From: Bacteroidaceae bacterium
GTDB taxonomy: Bacteria > Bacteroidota > Bacteroidia > Bacteroidales > Bacteroidaceae
DNA: 64,000 bases
Reading direction: 5' to 3'
NCBI GenBank assembly: GCA_017546505.1
Contig: JAFYWV010000099.1
Span: 1 to 64,000 of the forward strand
Position 1 is the stretch's first letter. Every line of letters begins with the position of its first letter. The position numbers were made by a program, and so were the translations under genes. Below the pieces are notes generated by a model that did not search any database, had not been told where the DNA came from, and worked only from the letters and a program-made list of their open reading frames with translations. Positions 53,143 through 63,208 of this stretch are shown here, piece by piece.

Positions 53143-53915
53143 TTTATCTATGGTTGTCATTAGTTTTTCAGCACAATTTTAACAAATAGCTTTAACATTT
53201 CACTAATAATATTCATAAAATTTGTTAACCTCTGTTGTATTTAACAAATGATTACAATTTTGGAATGAAAACAAACGCAAATGTAACTTACAAAAATATA
53301 ATTTACTAAATAAAAAAATATTTGCCTCAACGGTAGATATACGACTTTGGGCGGTAAACCGCACTCCTCTGGGGAGATAAACCTCCCGCCGTCGCAAACG
53401 ACGCTACTTCCGCGTCGTCGCTGTAAAAAATAATCAAGTAAACTTGTTATTTCTCGCTCGTTTGTTCAAATTTGCCTGAAGGCAGATATACGACTTGGGG
53501 CGGTAAACCGCACTCCTTTGGGGAGATAAACCTCCCGTCGTCGCAAACGACGCTACTTTCGCGTCGTCGCTTTGAAAAATAATCAAGCAAACTTGTTATT
53601 TCTCGCTTGTTTGTTCAAATTTGCCTGAAGGCAGATATACGACTTTAGGGCGGTAAACCGCACTCCTTTGGGGAGATAAACCTCCCGCCGTCGCAAACGA
53701 CGCTACTTCCGCGTCGTCACTGTAAAAAAATTAAAGCAAGCTTTATTTTTTCGCTCGTTTGTTCGAATTTGCCTGAAGGCAGATATACGACTGCACTCGC
53801 TTTGAAAAATAATCAAGTAAACTTGTTATTTCTCGCTCGTTTGTTCGTATATTCGCAAAATGAATGTAAATAACCGGTTTTAATATAGTATTAAAGCGAA
53901 TCACCTGTCACCAAT
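53143..53915. other. Long intergenic region with tandem repeats
   Basis: About 770 bases without a gene. The first 180 are AT-rich and would hold the promoter of the minus-strand operon (several TATTTTTG and TACATTTG words on that strand, no clear best pair). The rest is the tandem repeat at 53321-53846, followed by about 70 bases of leader to the 5'-nucleotidase. Confidence 0.55.
53321..53846. repeat. Tandem 149-base repeat of small hairpins, four copies
   Basis: Units begin TTTGCCT at 53321, 53471, 53620 and 53768; spacing is 150, 149 and 148. Each full unit strings together small hairpins: GCCTGAAGGC, GCGGTAAACCGC, GGGAGATAAACCTCCC, CGTCGTCGCAAACGACG and AAGTAAACTT, several with a (T)AAA loop. 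The fourth unit has lost about 70 internal bases (CGACTGCACTCGCTTTG). Units differ at scattered positions, often in ways that keep the pairing. No coding capacity and no spacer-repeat pattern. Confidence 0.85.
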
Positions 53916-55553
53916 ATGAAAATGAAAGATTTTTTTAAACTATTTTTCTTGGTTTCATTTTTGTTGCCTGTTGCTTGCAGCGATGAAAAAACGGAAAACA
54001 ACACTCCTGATTTACCAAGTAAACCAATTGTAATTCTGTACGAGAATGATGTACATTGTTCTGTCGATGGTTATCCAATACTGGTATCTCTTCGCAATGA
54101 ATGCCTCACCGGTAACGGATATGTGTCAACGGTATCCTGCGGCGATTTTGCAAGTGGAGGCATTGTTGGGGCAATCTCCAAAGGAGAGCAGATTGTAAAA
54201 ATTATGAATTATGTCGGATACGACGCCATTGCTCTCGGCAACCACGAACTTGACTATGGAATTACACAGATGTTCAACATTACAGATTCCTTGAATGCGC
54301 CTGTGCTGTGTGCAAATCTCAAGAACATACAGACCGATGAATATCCATACCCTGCCTATCACATTGTAAGTTACGGGGATGTTGACATTGCCTATATAGG
54401 CTTTACCACAACAACAAGCGGCACTGTCACAAGCCTGAGCGATGAACAGGGCAACCCACTTTATAGCTTTATGCGAGAGGATTTCTACGACAATGCCCAA
54501 CATTACATTGACGAAGCACGTGGAAACGGTGCTGACTATATCATAGCCCTGTCACATCTGGGTGACAGCCAGACCGACGGGATGCATCCAAGCTCAACAA
54601 GCCTCATTGCCAACACCACAGGACTGGACGCCGTGATAGACGGACACGACCACCACACCATTGAGGAGCAGTTCATCAATGACAAGAACGGCAAACCGGT
54701 ATTGCTCACCTCGTCGGGTTCAAATTTCCAGTATGTCGGGAAACTGACAATTGACACCGACGGCGGAATACGCTCCACTCTTGTAAGCACGGATAACGGC
54801 GGCATTGTCCCCGACAACAACACCGTTCAATTTGTCAACAAGATAAAAGACGAGGTTGAGAGCCTCGGCAATTTCGTCATTGGACACAGCGAGGTTGACC
54901 TTATGATATACGACGAGAACGGAAAGCGCATAGTGCGCAAACAGGAGACAAACATCGGTGATTTCTGTGCCGATGCGTTCCGTGCTTTCACAGATGCCGA
55001 CATAGCACTGGTGAATGGCGGTGGCATACGCGCGAATATGAACCAAGGAGAAATCCTGTTCAACGACCTGTACAACGTTATGCCATTTGGCGATATGATT
55101 GCCACCGGCAGCGTAACGGGAGAGCAACTGCTTGACGTGTTGGAGTACGCCGTTTCGTATTTGCCGGCAGAAGCTGGTGTCTTTATGCAGGTTAGCGGTT
55201 TGCGTTTCAAGATAAACCCGGACATTCCATCCCCGGCAGCAATGGATTCTGTAAGCCAAATGTTCTCACACATTGAAGATGGGGAACGCCGCGTTTCGGA
55301 CGTGGAAATATTGGACAAGCAGAGTGGAGAGTACAGGGATATTGAGTTGTCACGCGAGTACACAATGGCAACACTGGACTATCTGATTCTTGAATTGGGA
55401 GGCTCCGGCATATTCAAAGGAGTAGAGCCCCATTCCACATATTATGGTGCTGACATAGAGATTTTGCGCAGCTACCTTGAGAACAACCTGGGCGGTACAA
55501 TCGGTTCAGAGTATAGCAAGCCACAAGACCGCATCATTTTTGTAAACCGGTAA
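53916..55553 (+). CDS. 5'-nucleotidase / UDP-sugar hydrolase-type metallophosphatase lipoprotein
   Basis: 545 residues. Signal peptide with lipobox LPVAC (Cys21), so an outer- or inner-membrane lipoprotein. The metallophosphatase domain shows VILYENDVHCSVDG, SCGDFASGG, ALGNHELDYG, ALSHLGDSQ and DGHDHH, the five metal-binding blocks of the UshA/5'-nucleotidase family. The C-terminal nucleotide-binding domain has NIGDFCADAFRAFTDADIAL, NGGGIRANMNQGEILFNDLY and VMPFGDMIATGSVTGEQLLD. It should dephosphorylate nucleotides outside the cytoplasm to recover nucleosides and phosphate. ATG at 53922 is an alternative start. It is 68 bases before sdaA on the same strand. Confidence 0.92.
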   Translation: MKMKDFFKLFFLVSFLLPVACSDEKTENNTPDLPSKPIVILYENDVHCSVDGYPILVSLRNECLTGNGYVSTVSCGDFASGGIVGAISKGEQIVKIMNYVGYDAIALGNHELDYGITQMFNITDSLNAPVLCANLKNIQTDEYPYPAYHIVSYGDVDIAYIGFTTTTSGTVTSLSDEQGNPLYSFMREDFYDNAQHYIDEARGNGADYIIALSHLGDSQTDGMHPSSTSLIANTTGLDAVIDGHDHHTIEEQFINDKNGKPVLLTSSGSNFQYVGKLTIDTDGGIRSTLVSTDNGGIVPDNNTVQFVNKIKDEVESLGNFVIGHSEVDLMIYDENGKRIVRKQETNIGDFCADAFRAFTDADIALVNGGGIRANMNQGEILFNDLYNVMPFGDMIATGSVTGEQLLDVLEYAVSYLPAEAGVFMQVSGLRFKINPDIPSPAAMDSVSQMFSHIEDGERRVSDVEILDKQSGEYRDIELSREYTMATLDYLILELGGSGIFKGVEPHSTYYGADIEILRSYLENNLGGTIGSEYSKPQDRIIFVNR

Positions 55554-55621
55554 CAGACGTTACCACAATACTAAGAAGAGATTTTTTAGCACAAGAACTT
55601 ATAACAACAATAAGAAACAAG

Positions 55622-56884
55622 ATGAAATCACTACGTTCACTCTTCAGAATAGGTCTTGGCCCTTCGAGCAGCCACACGATGGGTCCCAACCGCGCTGCCA
55701 AGCAGTTTGCCGAGCGTTGCCCCAACCCCGACAGCTACCGTGTAACACTTTATGGCAGCCTTGCCGCCACGGGTGAAGGGCATATGACAGATGTTGCAAT
55801 CATAAAAGAACTTGAACCGATAGCAAAACTCGAACTAATTTGGAAGCCCGACACATTCCTGCCCTTCCATCCCAACGGAATGCTGTTCGAGGGTATAAAG
55901 GATGGTAATGTCATTGACAGTTGGAAGATTTACAGCATAGGCGGTGGTGAACTTGCCAACGAAGAGACAACAAAGAACGAAGAGGACATATACCCGCTCA
56001 CAACCATACACGAGATTATGGACTGGTGCGATGAGACCGGTTGCACATTCTGGGAGTATGTAGAGAAGTATGAGGGCTCGGAGATTTGGGACTACCTTGG
56101 CGAGGTGTGGGCAACAATGCAAAGCACCATCAAGCGCGGTCTTGAGAACGAGGGTGTATTGCCTGGCGGCCTTGGCATACAGCGCAAGGCACTAACCTAC
56201 CTGAACAAGTCAATGTCGTACAACGCAGCTGTGAGCAGCAAGGCAAAGCTATATGCATACGCCCTTGCTACAAGCGAGGAAAATGCAAGCGGAAGCACCA
56301 TTGTCACCACACCCACCTGCGGTTCAAGTGGCGTGCTGCCCGCGGTATTATACCACTTGTCGACAGCGCACAACTGCTCTGATGCACGCATATTGCGCGC
56401 TATAGCCACTGCCGGACTGTTCGGCAACGTGGCAAAGGAGCACGCTTCCATTTCGGGTGCCGATGTAGGTTGCCAGGGCGAGATTGGCGTTGCCTGCGCA
56501 ATGGCAGCAGCTGCGGCCTGTCAGCTGTTCGGCGGCACAATCAACCAGATTGAATATGCTGCCGAGATGGGACTTGAACACCACCTGGGACTAACCTGTG
56601 ACCCCCTTTGCGGCCTTGTACAGGTTCCCTGCATTGAGCGCAATGCCATTGCCGCATCGCGCGCACTCGACGCTTGCACATACTCGGCACTCTCGGACGG
56701 CAAGCACAAGATTGACTTTGACCGCATAGTACAAGTGATGAAAGAGACCGGACACGACCTGCCGAGCCTTTACAAGGAGACATCTACCGGCGGTATAGCC
56801 AAAATTGATATCAGCAAGCGCCGCGGCTTGAGAAAAATCCTCGACACACTGCACATTCACAAAAACGACGATAACACAAAATAA
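55622..56884 (+). CDS. sdaA: L-serine ammonia-lyase, iron-sulfur type, single chain
   Basis: 420 residues. The N-terminal beta domain starts SLRSLFRIGLGPSSSHTMGP, the standard opening, and the alpha domain follows with GSTIVTTPTCGSSGVLPAVL, GADVGCQGEIGVACAMAAAA and CDPLCGLVQVPCIERNA. The Cys of PTCGSS, DPLCGL and VPCIE are the expected [4Fe-4S] ligands. It turns L-serine into pyruvate and ammonia. It is followed after 7 bases by a DPP-type peptidase gene, so probably one transcript serving peptide and amino-acid use; alanine dehydrogenase converges from the other side and also makes pyruvate. Confidence 0.95.
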   Translation: MKSLRSLFRIGLGPSSSHTMGPNRAAKQFAERCPNPDSYRVTLYGSLAATGEGHMTDVAIIKELEPIAKLELIWKPDTFLPFHPNGMLFEGIKDGNVIDSWKIYSIGGGELANEETTKNEEDIYPLTTIHEIMDWCDETGCTFWEYVEKYEGSEIWDYLGEVWATMQSTIKRGLENEGVLPGGLGIQRKALTYLNKSMSYNAAVSSKAKLYAYALATSEENASGSTIVTTPTCGSSGVLPAVLYHLSTAHNCSDARILRAIATAGLFGNVAKEHASISGADVGCQGEIGVACAMAAAAACQLFGGTINQIEYAAEMGLEHHLGLTCDPLCGLVQVPCIERNAIAASRALDACTYSALSDGKHKIDFDRIVQVMKETGHDLPSLYKETSTGGIAKIDISKRRGLRKILDTLHIHKNDDNTK

Positions 56885-56891
56885 TCAATAA

Positions 56892-59396
56892 ATGAAAAAA
56901 GCACTATTACTATTGATTTTGCCTGCACTGCTGGCAAGCACGGCAATAAAAGCACAAGAAAATAGCAAAGTACATCCCAACTACGCACTTGCAGAGCGTT
57001 TCTCGCCAAAAAAGATTTCGCGTATGGTCAAGCAGACCAGGATACAGCCCGTATGGTTTGCCGACGGCAAGCAGTTCATCTATGCCTGGAGCGATACCAA
57101 AGAGCGCAACTTCTACATTGTAGATGCTGTCAAAGGCACAAAAAAGGAACTTTGGGATATGGAGTGGCTTGCAAAAGAGGTTACAATGCGCACCGGCGAC
57201 CCTTACGATGCACAACATCTGCCTGTCAATATAAACAGGATTATCCGCGAGGGACGCTATGTACGTTTTGACATTGCATCAAAACGCGAAGTACCCAAAC
57301 AGTTGCCACGCCACGAGCGCAACGACAGTACCAAGATTAAAGAAAACGAGGGCAAAAAAGAGAACAAGACCTTCTATTTTGAATATGACATAAAAACCAA
57401 GCAGCTCATTGAGCGCACAAAGGACGAGATTGAAGACCTCTACCCCGTTTACCCAAGTTGGGCAAACGTCTCGCCCGACGGCAAATATGCCATATATGAG
57501 AAGAACTACAACCTTTGGTATATGTCGCGCGAGGATCTTGAAAAATTGAGATATTGGGACAAGGACAGCACCATCACCGAGCATCAGCTCACTTTTAACG
57601 GCCGCCCCAACTGGTGCTATGCACACCACTCACTGGACGAGAAGCCCGACAGCACAAAACGCCACCGTGTGTATGCCCTTTGGAGCCCCGACTCACGTCA
57701 CTTTGTAATGACACACCGTGCCGACTCGATACTCTCAAAGATGTGGGTAATCAACTCATTGAGCAGCCCACGCCCCACACTGGAGAGCTACCGCTACCAG
57801 ATGCCCGGCGAGGAGACACCAAAGACAACCGTTGAACTGTTCGACTTTGAGAACAAGACAAGCAAGACAATCAATGTCGACAGGTTCAAGCAACAGCGCA
57901 TAGGCCTGTTCAGCAAACCTAGCTCACATCTCACACGATACGAGAACCCCAGAAAGGCTGTTTGGCTTGGCGATAACAACGGTTTCTATTTTGAGCGCAT
58001 CAGTCGTGATATGAAGAAGATTGAAGTATGCTACTATGATTTGAGCCTCGATACCACAAAAATGCTTGTACACGAGGAGATGAACACCAGCATAGAGAGC
58101 AAGCCGATATACCCTGTAAACAACGGCAAGCAGTTCATCCAGTGGTCCGAGCGAACAGGCTGGGCAATGCTCTATCTCTACAATGCAGACGGAACACTCG
58201 CCAACTCCATCACAGAGGGCGCATACCACGTTGAGGATGTTATTACCGTAAACGAGAAGGAGAAGAAGGTCTACTTCACCGCCTGCGGCTACAACAAGGA
58301 GGAGAACCCTTATTATATGCACCTGTACAGCGTGAACTTTGACGGCAGTGGCCTGAAGCAGATTGACGAGAGCGATATGAACGTAAGCCAATTCTTCCCG
58401 GCGGCTGACGGCGAGGCGTTTGCTGTTACCGCATCGCGTGTAGACACAACACCGGTTAACTATGTTTACAGCAAGAACGGCAAGAAGAGTGTCGAACTTG
58501 GCACAGCCGACCTATCACAGCTCTTTGCCGCAGGCTACAAGTTCCCCGAGCGCTTCACAGTGAAGGCGGCAGACGGCATCACCGACCTGCACGGCGTAAT
58601 GTACAAACCGTTTGATTTTGACTCGACAAAGTGCTATCCGCTCATTGAATATGTATACCCGGGCCCACAGACCGAGGCCGTGAACGAGAGCTGGTCGAGC
58701 GGAATGAACCGCATTGACCGCCTTGCACAGATGGGATTTATTGTAATCACTGTGGGCAACCGCGGCGGACACCCCAACCGCTCCAAGTGGTACCACAACT
58801 TCGGCTACGGCAACCTGCGCGACTATGGTCTTGCCGATAAGAAGGTTGCCGCTCAGCAGCTCATTGCACGCCACAGCTACATCGACGGCAACAACATAGG
58901 TATCCACGGACACTCGGGCGGTGGCTTTATGTCAACAGCAGCCATACTCACATACAACGATTTCTTCAAAGTAGCCGTTTCCTGCGCCGGCAACCACGAC
59001 AACCGCATCTACAACAACTGGTGGAGCGAGAAACACCACGGCATCAAGGAGAATATCAAGGAGAAGAAGAACAAGGATGGCATTGTCGAGTGCGACACTA
59101 CATTCTCATACAACATAAGCACCAACCAAGAGCTTGCAGGCCGCCTCAAAGGACACTTGCTGTTGGTGACAGGTGATATGGACAACAACGTTCATCCCGC
59201 AAACACCACACGCGTGATAGATGCCCTCATACGTGCCAACAAGCGCTTTGAGATGCTCATTCTCCCCGGTGACCGCCACGGATTTGAAACAAAAGACGAG
59301 TATTTCTTCTGGAAGATGGCCGACTTCTTCAGCAAGCACCTGCTTGGCGAAGCAAAGGAGAGCGAGGTCGACATAAAGGAGATTAACAACGACTGA
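56892..59396 (+). CDS. S9 family dipeptidyl-peptidase (DPP IV-like), exported
   Basis: 834 residues with signal peptide MKKALLLLILPALLASTAIK. Residues ~30-560 are the beta-propeller (DPPIV_N), including FYFEYDIKTKQLI and AIYEKNYNLWYMS. The C-terminal alpha/beta-hydrolase has the triad Ser675 (GIHGHSGGGFMS), Asp764 (GDMDNNVHPANT) and His796 (PGDRHGFETKDE). YVYPGPQTEAV supplies the oxyanion tyrosine region. It releases dipeptides from peptide N-termini, probably in the periplasm, and is longer than DPP4 (~720-740) by propeller insertions. Proline specificity cannot be read off with certainty; a DPP IV/DPP7-like or oligopeptidase role is possible. It feeds the amino-acid catabolism suggested by sdaA upstream. 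Confidence 0.92.
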   Translation: MKKALLLLILPALLASTAIKAQENSKVHPNYALAERFSPKKISRMVKQTRIQPVWFADGKQFIYAWSDTKERNFYIVDAVKGTKKELWDMEWLAKEVTMRTGDPYDAQHLPVNINRIIREGRYVRFDIASKREVPKQLPRHERNDSTKIKENEGKKENKTFYFEYDIKTKQLIERTKDEIEDLYPVYPSWANVSPDGKYAIYEKNYNLWYMSREDLEKLRYWDKDSTITEHQLTFNGRPNWCYAHHSLDEKPDSTKRHRVYALWSPDSRHFVMTHRADSILSKMWVINSLSSPRPTLESYRYQMPGEETPKTTVELFDFENKTSKTINVDRFKQQRIGLFSKPSSHLTRYENPRKAVWLGDNNGFYFERISRDMKKIEVCYYDLSLDTTKMLVHEEMNTSIESKPIYPVNNGKQFIQWSERTGWAMLYLYNADGTLANSITEGAYHVEDVITVNEKEKKVYFTACGYNKEENPYYMHLYSVNFDGSGLKQIDESDMNVSQFFPAADGEAFAVTASRVDTTPVNYVYSKNGKKSVELGTADLSQLFAAGYKFPERFTVKAADGITDLHGVMYKPFDFDSTKCYPLIEYVYPGPQTEAVNESWSSGMNRIDRLAQMGFIVITVGNRGGHPNRSKWYHNFGYGNLRDYGLADKKVAAQQLIARHSYIDGNNIGIHGHSGGGFMSTAAILTYNDFFKVAVSCAGNHDNRIYNNWWSEKHHGIKENIKEKKNKDGIVECDTTFSYNISTNQELAGRLKGHLLLVTGDMDNNVHPANTTRVIDALIRANKRFEMLILPGDRHGFETKDEYFFWKMADFFSKHLLGEAKESEVDIKEINND

Positions 59397-59402
59397 AAAA
59401 GT

Positions 59403-59434
59403 GACAAGAGGTTCGGCTTGCCGAACCTCTTGTC
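59403..59434. terminator. Bidirectional terminator
   Basis: A perfect 15-base stem (GACAAGAGGTTCGGC / GCCGAACCTCTTGTC) with a TT spacer, between the convergent peptidase and alanine dehydrogenase genes. Confidence 0.9.
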
Positions 59435-59454
59435 TTTATCTACAAACAATACAT

Positions 59455-60561
59455 TTATAAAACCAACGGCCCGTATGGCAAGCCCCACGCCTCGGCAACC
59501 TCGCGATAGACAACATTGCCCTCGACAACGTTCAAGCCTTTGCGCAGCTCCTCATTATCGGCACAAGCCTTGCGCCAACCTTTGTCGACAAGTTGCAAAG
59601 CATAAGGCAGTGTTGCGTTGGTGAGTGCCAAAGTAGAGGTATAAGGCACGGCACCGGGGATATTAGCCACGCAATAATGCAAGATGCCATCTACATAATA
59701 TGTAGGCTCCTCGTGCGTTGTGGGGCGCGATGTCTCGAAGCAACCGCCCTGGTCAATGGCAACATCCACCAACACACTGCCCTGCTCCATCAATGAGAGC
59801 ATATCACGTGTGACAAGCTTTGGCGCCTTTGCTCCCGGAATGAGTACAGAACCGATGACAAGGTCGGCAGTTTTCAACTCCTCGCGGATATTGTATTCAG
59901 ATGACATCAGTGTCTTTACATTGCGTGGCATTACATCGGCCAGATATGTAAGGCGAGGCAGTGATATGTCACATATTGTTACATCGGCACCCATACCGGC
60001 TGCGGTGCGCGCAGCTGCTGTGCCAACAACTCCGGCACCAATGACAAACACCTTTGCAGGCTTAACGCCCGGGACACCGCCCATCAGTTTGCCCTTGCCG
60101 CCACGCGGACGCTCAAGGAAGTAACAGCCCTCCTGCACAGCCATTCGGCCGGCAACCTCGGACATAGGTACAAGCAACGGCAACGAGCGGTCCTTGCGTT
60201 CAACTGTCTCATAGGCACAGCACACTGCCCCGCTCTTGACCATAGCTTTTGTGAGCGGCTCGCTCGACGCAAAATGGAAATAGGTGAATACAAGCTGCCC
60301 CTCGCGCACAAGAGGATATTCGCTTGCAATGGGTTCCTTAACCTTTACAATCATCTCGGCAATGGCATAAACATCCTCAATTGTGGGTAGAATCTTTGCC
60401 CCCGCCGCAATATACGCATCATCGCTGAAACCACTGTTAACACCCGCAGTAGCCTGCACATAGACAGTGTGACCGCGCTTCGTCATCTCCTGAACACCCG
60501 CCGGGGTCATACCCACACGGTTCTCATTGTTCTTGATTTCCTTTGGAACACCGATAATCAT
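59455..60561 (-). CDS. ald: Alanine dehydrogenase
   Basis: 368 residues from [20 protein letters not shown] (ATG at 60561); the 47 upstream codons in frame are not protein-like. The N-terminal domain continues [29 protein letters not shown] and VCCAYETVE; the NAD domain has [19 protein letters not shown] with ADVTICD, and the substrate region [18 protein letters not shown] and [14 protein letters not shown]. It reversibly deaminates L-alanine to pyruvate with NAD. Length agrees with the family (~370). It converges on the sdaA-peptidase pair, all three feeding pyruvate. A promoter-like pair lies just upstream. Confidence 0.95.
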   Translation of the reverse strand: MIIGVPKEIKNNENRVGMTPAGVQEMTKRGHTVYVQATAGVNSGFSDDAYIAAGAKILPTIEDVYAIAEMIVKVKEPIASEYPLVREGQLVFTYFHFASSEPLTKAMVKSGAVCCAYETVERKDRSLPLLVPMSEVAGRMAVQEGCYFLERPRGGKGKLMGGVPGVKPAKVFVIGAGVVGTAAARTAAGMGADVTICDISLPRLTYLADVMPRNVKTLMSSEYNIREELKTADLVIGSVLIPGAKAPKLVTRDMLSLMEQGSVLVDVAIDQGGCFETSRPTTHEEPTYYVDGILHYCVANIPGAVPYTSTLALTNATLPYALQLVDKGWRKACADNEELRKGLNVVEGNVVYREVAEAWGLPYGPLVL

Positions 60562-60597
60562 AGTCGTAAAGTTTAAAGGTTCGACAATTACGGGAGT

Positions 60598-60627
60598 GAA
60601 AGTACATATTAAACAAATAAAAACAAA
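60598..60627 (-). promoter_or_regulatory. Promoter of alanine dehydrogenase
   Basis: On the minus strand TTTG (60627-60624), 18 bases, TACTTTCA (60605-60598): two mismatches from TTTG-N19-TAnnTTTG. It is 37 bases before the ATG, which supports the start at 60561. Confidence 0.5.
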
Positions 60628-60722
60628 TATTTGAGTATTAAAATTTCTAAATGGGCGTTTTGCAAGAAGTTTACCTTTGGTAATTCTTGTATTCAAAGAC
60701 ACACAATGTTGAGGAGTGCAAC

Positions 60723-60754
60723 AAAAAAATCAGGGCTGACAAAAGCGTCAGCCC
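60723..60754 (-). terminator. Terminator of the SusD-type operon
   Basis: On the minus strand GGGCTGAC-GCTTTT-GTCAGCCC is followed by TGATTTTTTT, about 20 bases after the stop at 60773. Confidence 0.85.
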
Positions 60755-60772
60755 CTACGGTTGTATTCCTAA

Positions 60773-62287
60773 TTATCGGGTTTTATAGAACATCTTAACC
60801 GGTCTATAGCAGAAATGCTCGTGCTTCTCCAACACCTCACCGGTGTCGGTATCAAAGAGCCATACGCTGCCGTTCAGCCCCTCTTTCTGCGGGTCGTAGA
60901 AAGAGACGTATGTCACCTTGTGATCTTCGCTCATTTCAAAGCCTGTAATCTGTGCAGTGGAGCTGCCGACGGTGAGCAATGTCGGTGCTTTCGGCAAATC
61001 GGCTATGTTTGAGGTGTAGTTCCAACGACGCACCTTGTTACCATCGGCAAAGAACAATGTATAGTATGTCTTGTTGGCAATACAGGGTGTTGTAATCTTG
61101 ACAGGGTTATTCATCATTGTTGTAACCTGCTGGTTGGCAACATAGAACAACGACATCTGGTTAACATAGTCATAACCCCAGAAATCGGTATAGAGCACCT
61201 CTGTACGGGTTGAGACTCCCGGTGTGCCTGCAAGTTTTGACATAGCGAGGAACTCCTGATGCCCCGTCTGATTCTTCTGTGTCGGGGTCATTCTTATCTT
61301 CACCATTGTTATGAGCTCGCGGTTTGTAAAGTGATTCTTGCTGGCAAAAAGTGAGTCACCAAGCATCATATTATATGGCTCGCCACAGTAATAAGGGCCA
61401 TAACCATTATATATAAGACTCATACCCTTGTTGTCTTTGTCAAAAAGAAGAATATCGTAGTATCCTCCGCTCACATCTACAATACAGCTTTGTGCGTATG
61501 AGTATTTATGTTTCAGGGGCTCGGAAACGACACCTTCTGTCACGGAAAAGTCATAAACTTTACCGCTTTCGCAGATAATGGGATATACAGAACCTACGGG
61601 ACTGACAGATGGCACACCAAGTATCGTTGGCTTGAAATCATCATACTCGGGCACAGTAAACATATTCTCTATTACCATTGTCTTTTCATTGAGATAATAG
61701 ATAGTCGGCGCATCATTCCTTTCACCACCACCCTGACAGGCAATAATAAGACGTCCACCGCTTTGAACCACATCAACAGCTCCTGCCGCAAACTCCTCAT
61801 CCGGGTTATTGCGGGAAAAACAGTCGTATGAAGTAAATTGGGCAACTGCATCCTCGGTCATTGATTCTTGCATAAAAGAGAGCATTGAGTTACCGTCATT
61901 GTCGCGGCTGAGCACTGTTATACCGTACTCATAATCAGAATTTACATAGAGCACAAAGGGAAAGAAAGCCTTGCCGTCCTCGTTCTCAACAATGAGACGA
62001 CAGTTGAACTTGCCCAATTCGTTACCGACGAACTCAAAAACCTCATCGTGTGAATATGGTTCAAGGTCAACCTCCCAAGTATACGAGAGCGGTTTCTCGA
62101 CATTCTCCTGAGTGATGACGGGATCAATAACAAGCTTTTCGAACTTGTATATATTGTACACAGAGTCTATTCCCTGCTCTATCGTAATATTAGAGAGTGG
62201 CTTGTCGGCCGGGGTTGACTTGTCCTCAAAACAGGCAACGAACAACGGAAGAGCAACCAACAACAAAAGCCATTTTAAAGTTTTCAT
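60773..62287 (-). CDS. PKD-like family surface lipoprotein
   Basis: 504 residues. Signal peptide MKTLKWLLLLVALPLFVAC with lipobox Cys19 followed by acidic residues (FEDK), a pattern that in Bacteroidetes often leads to surface export. Residues ~30-120 look like a PKD-type Ig domain (SYTWEVDLEPYS, FNCRLIVENEDGKAFFPFVL). The rest is beta-rich with propeller-like strands and no catalytic motif. It belongs to the lipoprotein family that regularly follows SusD and DUF4843 genes, likely a ligand-binding part of a SusCD-type uptake system. It is the last gene of the operon, 36 bases after the DUF4843 gene, and ends at a strong terminator. Confidence 0.82.
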   Translation of the reverse strand: MKTLKWLLLLVALPLFVACFEDKSTPADKPLSNITIEQGIDSVYNIYKFEKLVIDPVITQENVEKPLSYTWEVDLEPYSHDEVFEFVGNELGKFNCRLIVENEDGKAFFPFVLYVNSDYEYGITVLSRDNDGNSMLSFMQESMTEDAVAQFTSYDCFSRNNPDEEFAAGAVDVVQSGGRLIIACQGGGERNDAPTIYYLNEKTMVIENMFTVPEYDDFKPTILGVPSVSPVGSVYPIICESGKVYDFSVTEGVVSEPLKHKYSYAQSCIVDVSGGYYDILLFDKDNKGMSLIYNGYGPYYCGEPYNMMLGDSLFASKNHFTNRELITMVKIRMTPTQKNQTGHQEFLAMSKLAGTPGVSTRTEVLYTDFWGYDYVNQMSLFYVANQQVTTMMNNPVKITTPCIANKTYYTLFFADGNKVRRWNYTSNIADLPKAPTLLTVGSSTAQITGFEMSEDHKVTYVSFYDPQKEGLNGSVWLFDTDTGEVLEKHEHFCYRPVKMFYKTR

Positions 62288-62323
62288 ATCTGATTATATC
62301 TTTGATAATACTACAATAGGTTT

Positions 62324-63151
62324 TTATTTCACAGCATAAGGGTCGGGAAAATCGAACGGGAAATCGGGAAAATCCGTCAGAATGTAATCCCTATTGGCAG
62401 GGTCGTTGAAATAGTCGTACATAGGTTTATAAATGTACTTGATAAACACCGTGCGATATTGGTAAGGGTCGCCGAACTCAATGTGCTCAAGATTCTCGCC
62501 ATAGAGTTTTACCATTGCTTTGTATGTCTCGGGCTGAATATCCTTTACTGCGTGGAAAAACTCGACCATCTTAATAAACTTGAGCGGATGCCACTCGCCA
62601 AGATATTTCTTCTGCCACACTTTCTCGCCACTGGCATTGTACCACTCGGGCTGATTTACCGAATTGTCGAAGCGGAAGATGCGCACCTGATGCAGAGAAT
62701 CAAGCGTTGGGGTAAAGTGGTCGTTCTGCGCAAGTCTTATACAAAGTTTATAACGGGTGTAACCTGTTATGGATGTACCCTCCAACTTATCGCGATAGAT
62801 TGTGACCGGTATATAGCCAACAATGGAATCGGGCATCACACAAGCCTCGCCAATGGTATATTGTACCCCTTCCTCGGCAAATGTCGAGTCGGCATCGATA
62901 TAATAACCTATAGGACGTTTTTCGCTGCTCACACTACCCATAACCTGCACCGGAATGTTATAAGTGTGGGTCTTTATATCAACCGGCGTTACACTGAACG
63001 AGTAGTTGAGTGTATCCTTGGTAAAGTATATTCCGGAGTTGGAGAGGTCGAACTTCATATAATTTTCGTCCTCACACGAGGCAAGGAGTACTGCAAGTGG
63101 CAACACTGCCGCCATCATTGTACACTTTATAAAATTCTTTATATTCATCAT
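62324..63151 (-). CDS. DUF4843 lipoprotein
   Basis: 275 residues, signal peptide with lipobox LLASC (Cys near 26) followed by EDENYMKFDLSNSGIYFTKD. The opening, the DTLNYSFSVTPVDIKTHTYN strand and the C-terminal region with EWYNASGEKVWQKKYLGEW and FPDFPFDFP fit DUF4843. Members sit next to SusD/RagB genes and are thought to be surface lipoproteins of SusCD-like uptake complexes; the ligand is unknown. It lies between the SusD gene (57 bases) and the PKD-like lipoprotein. MMN start: the second Met at 63148 is equally possible. Confidence 0.85.
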   Translation of the reverse strand: MMNIKNFIKCTMMAAVLPLAVLLASCEDENYMKFDLSNSGIYFTKDTLNYSFSVTPVDIKTHTYNIPVQVMGSVSSEKRPIGYYIDADSTFAEEGVQYTIGEACVMPDSIVGYIPVTIYRDKLEGTSITGYTRYKLCIRLAQNDHFTPTLDSLHQVRIFRFDNSVNQPEWYNASGEKVWQKKYLGEWHPLKFIKMVEFFHAVKDIQPETYKAMVKLYGENLEHIEFGDPYQYRTVFIKYIYKPMYDYFNDPANRDYILTDFPDFPFDFPDPYAVK

Positions 63152-63208
63152 TTATTCTTTTTGTTACAGTTGATAAGTCCGGCTTTCAGTTTTCACCTTT
63201 CTGTTTAT

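Noticed and set aside
53321..53846. Possible CRISPR array
   Set aside because: Units are about 149 bases and similar along their whole length, with no alternation of constant repeat and unique spacer, and there are no cas genes.
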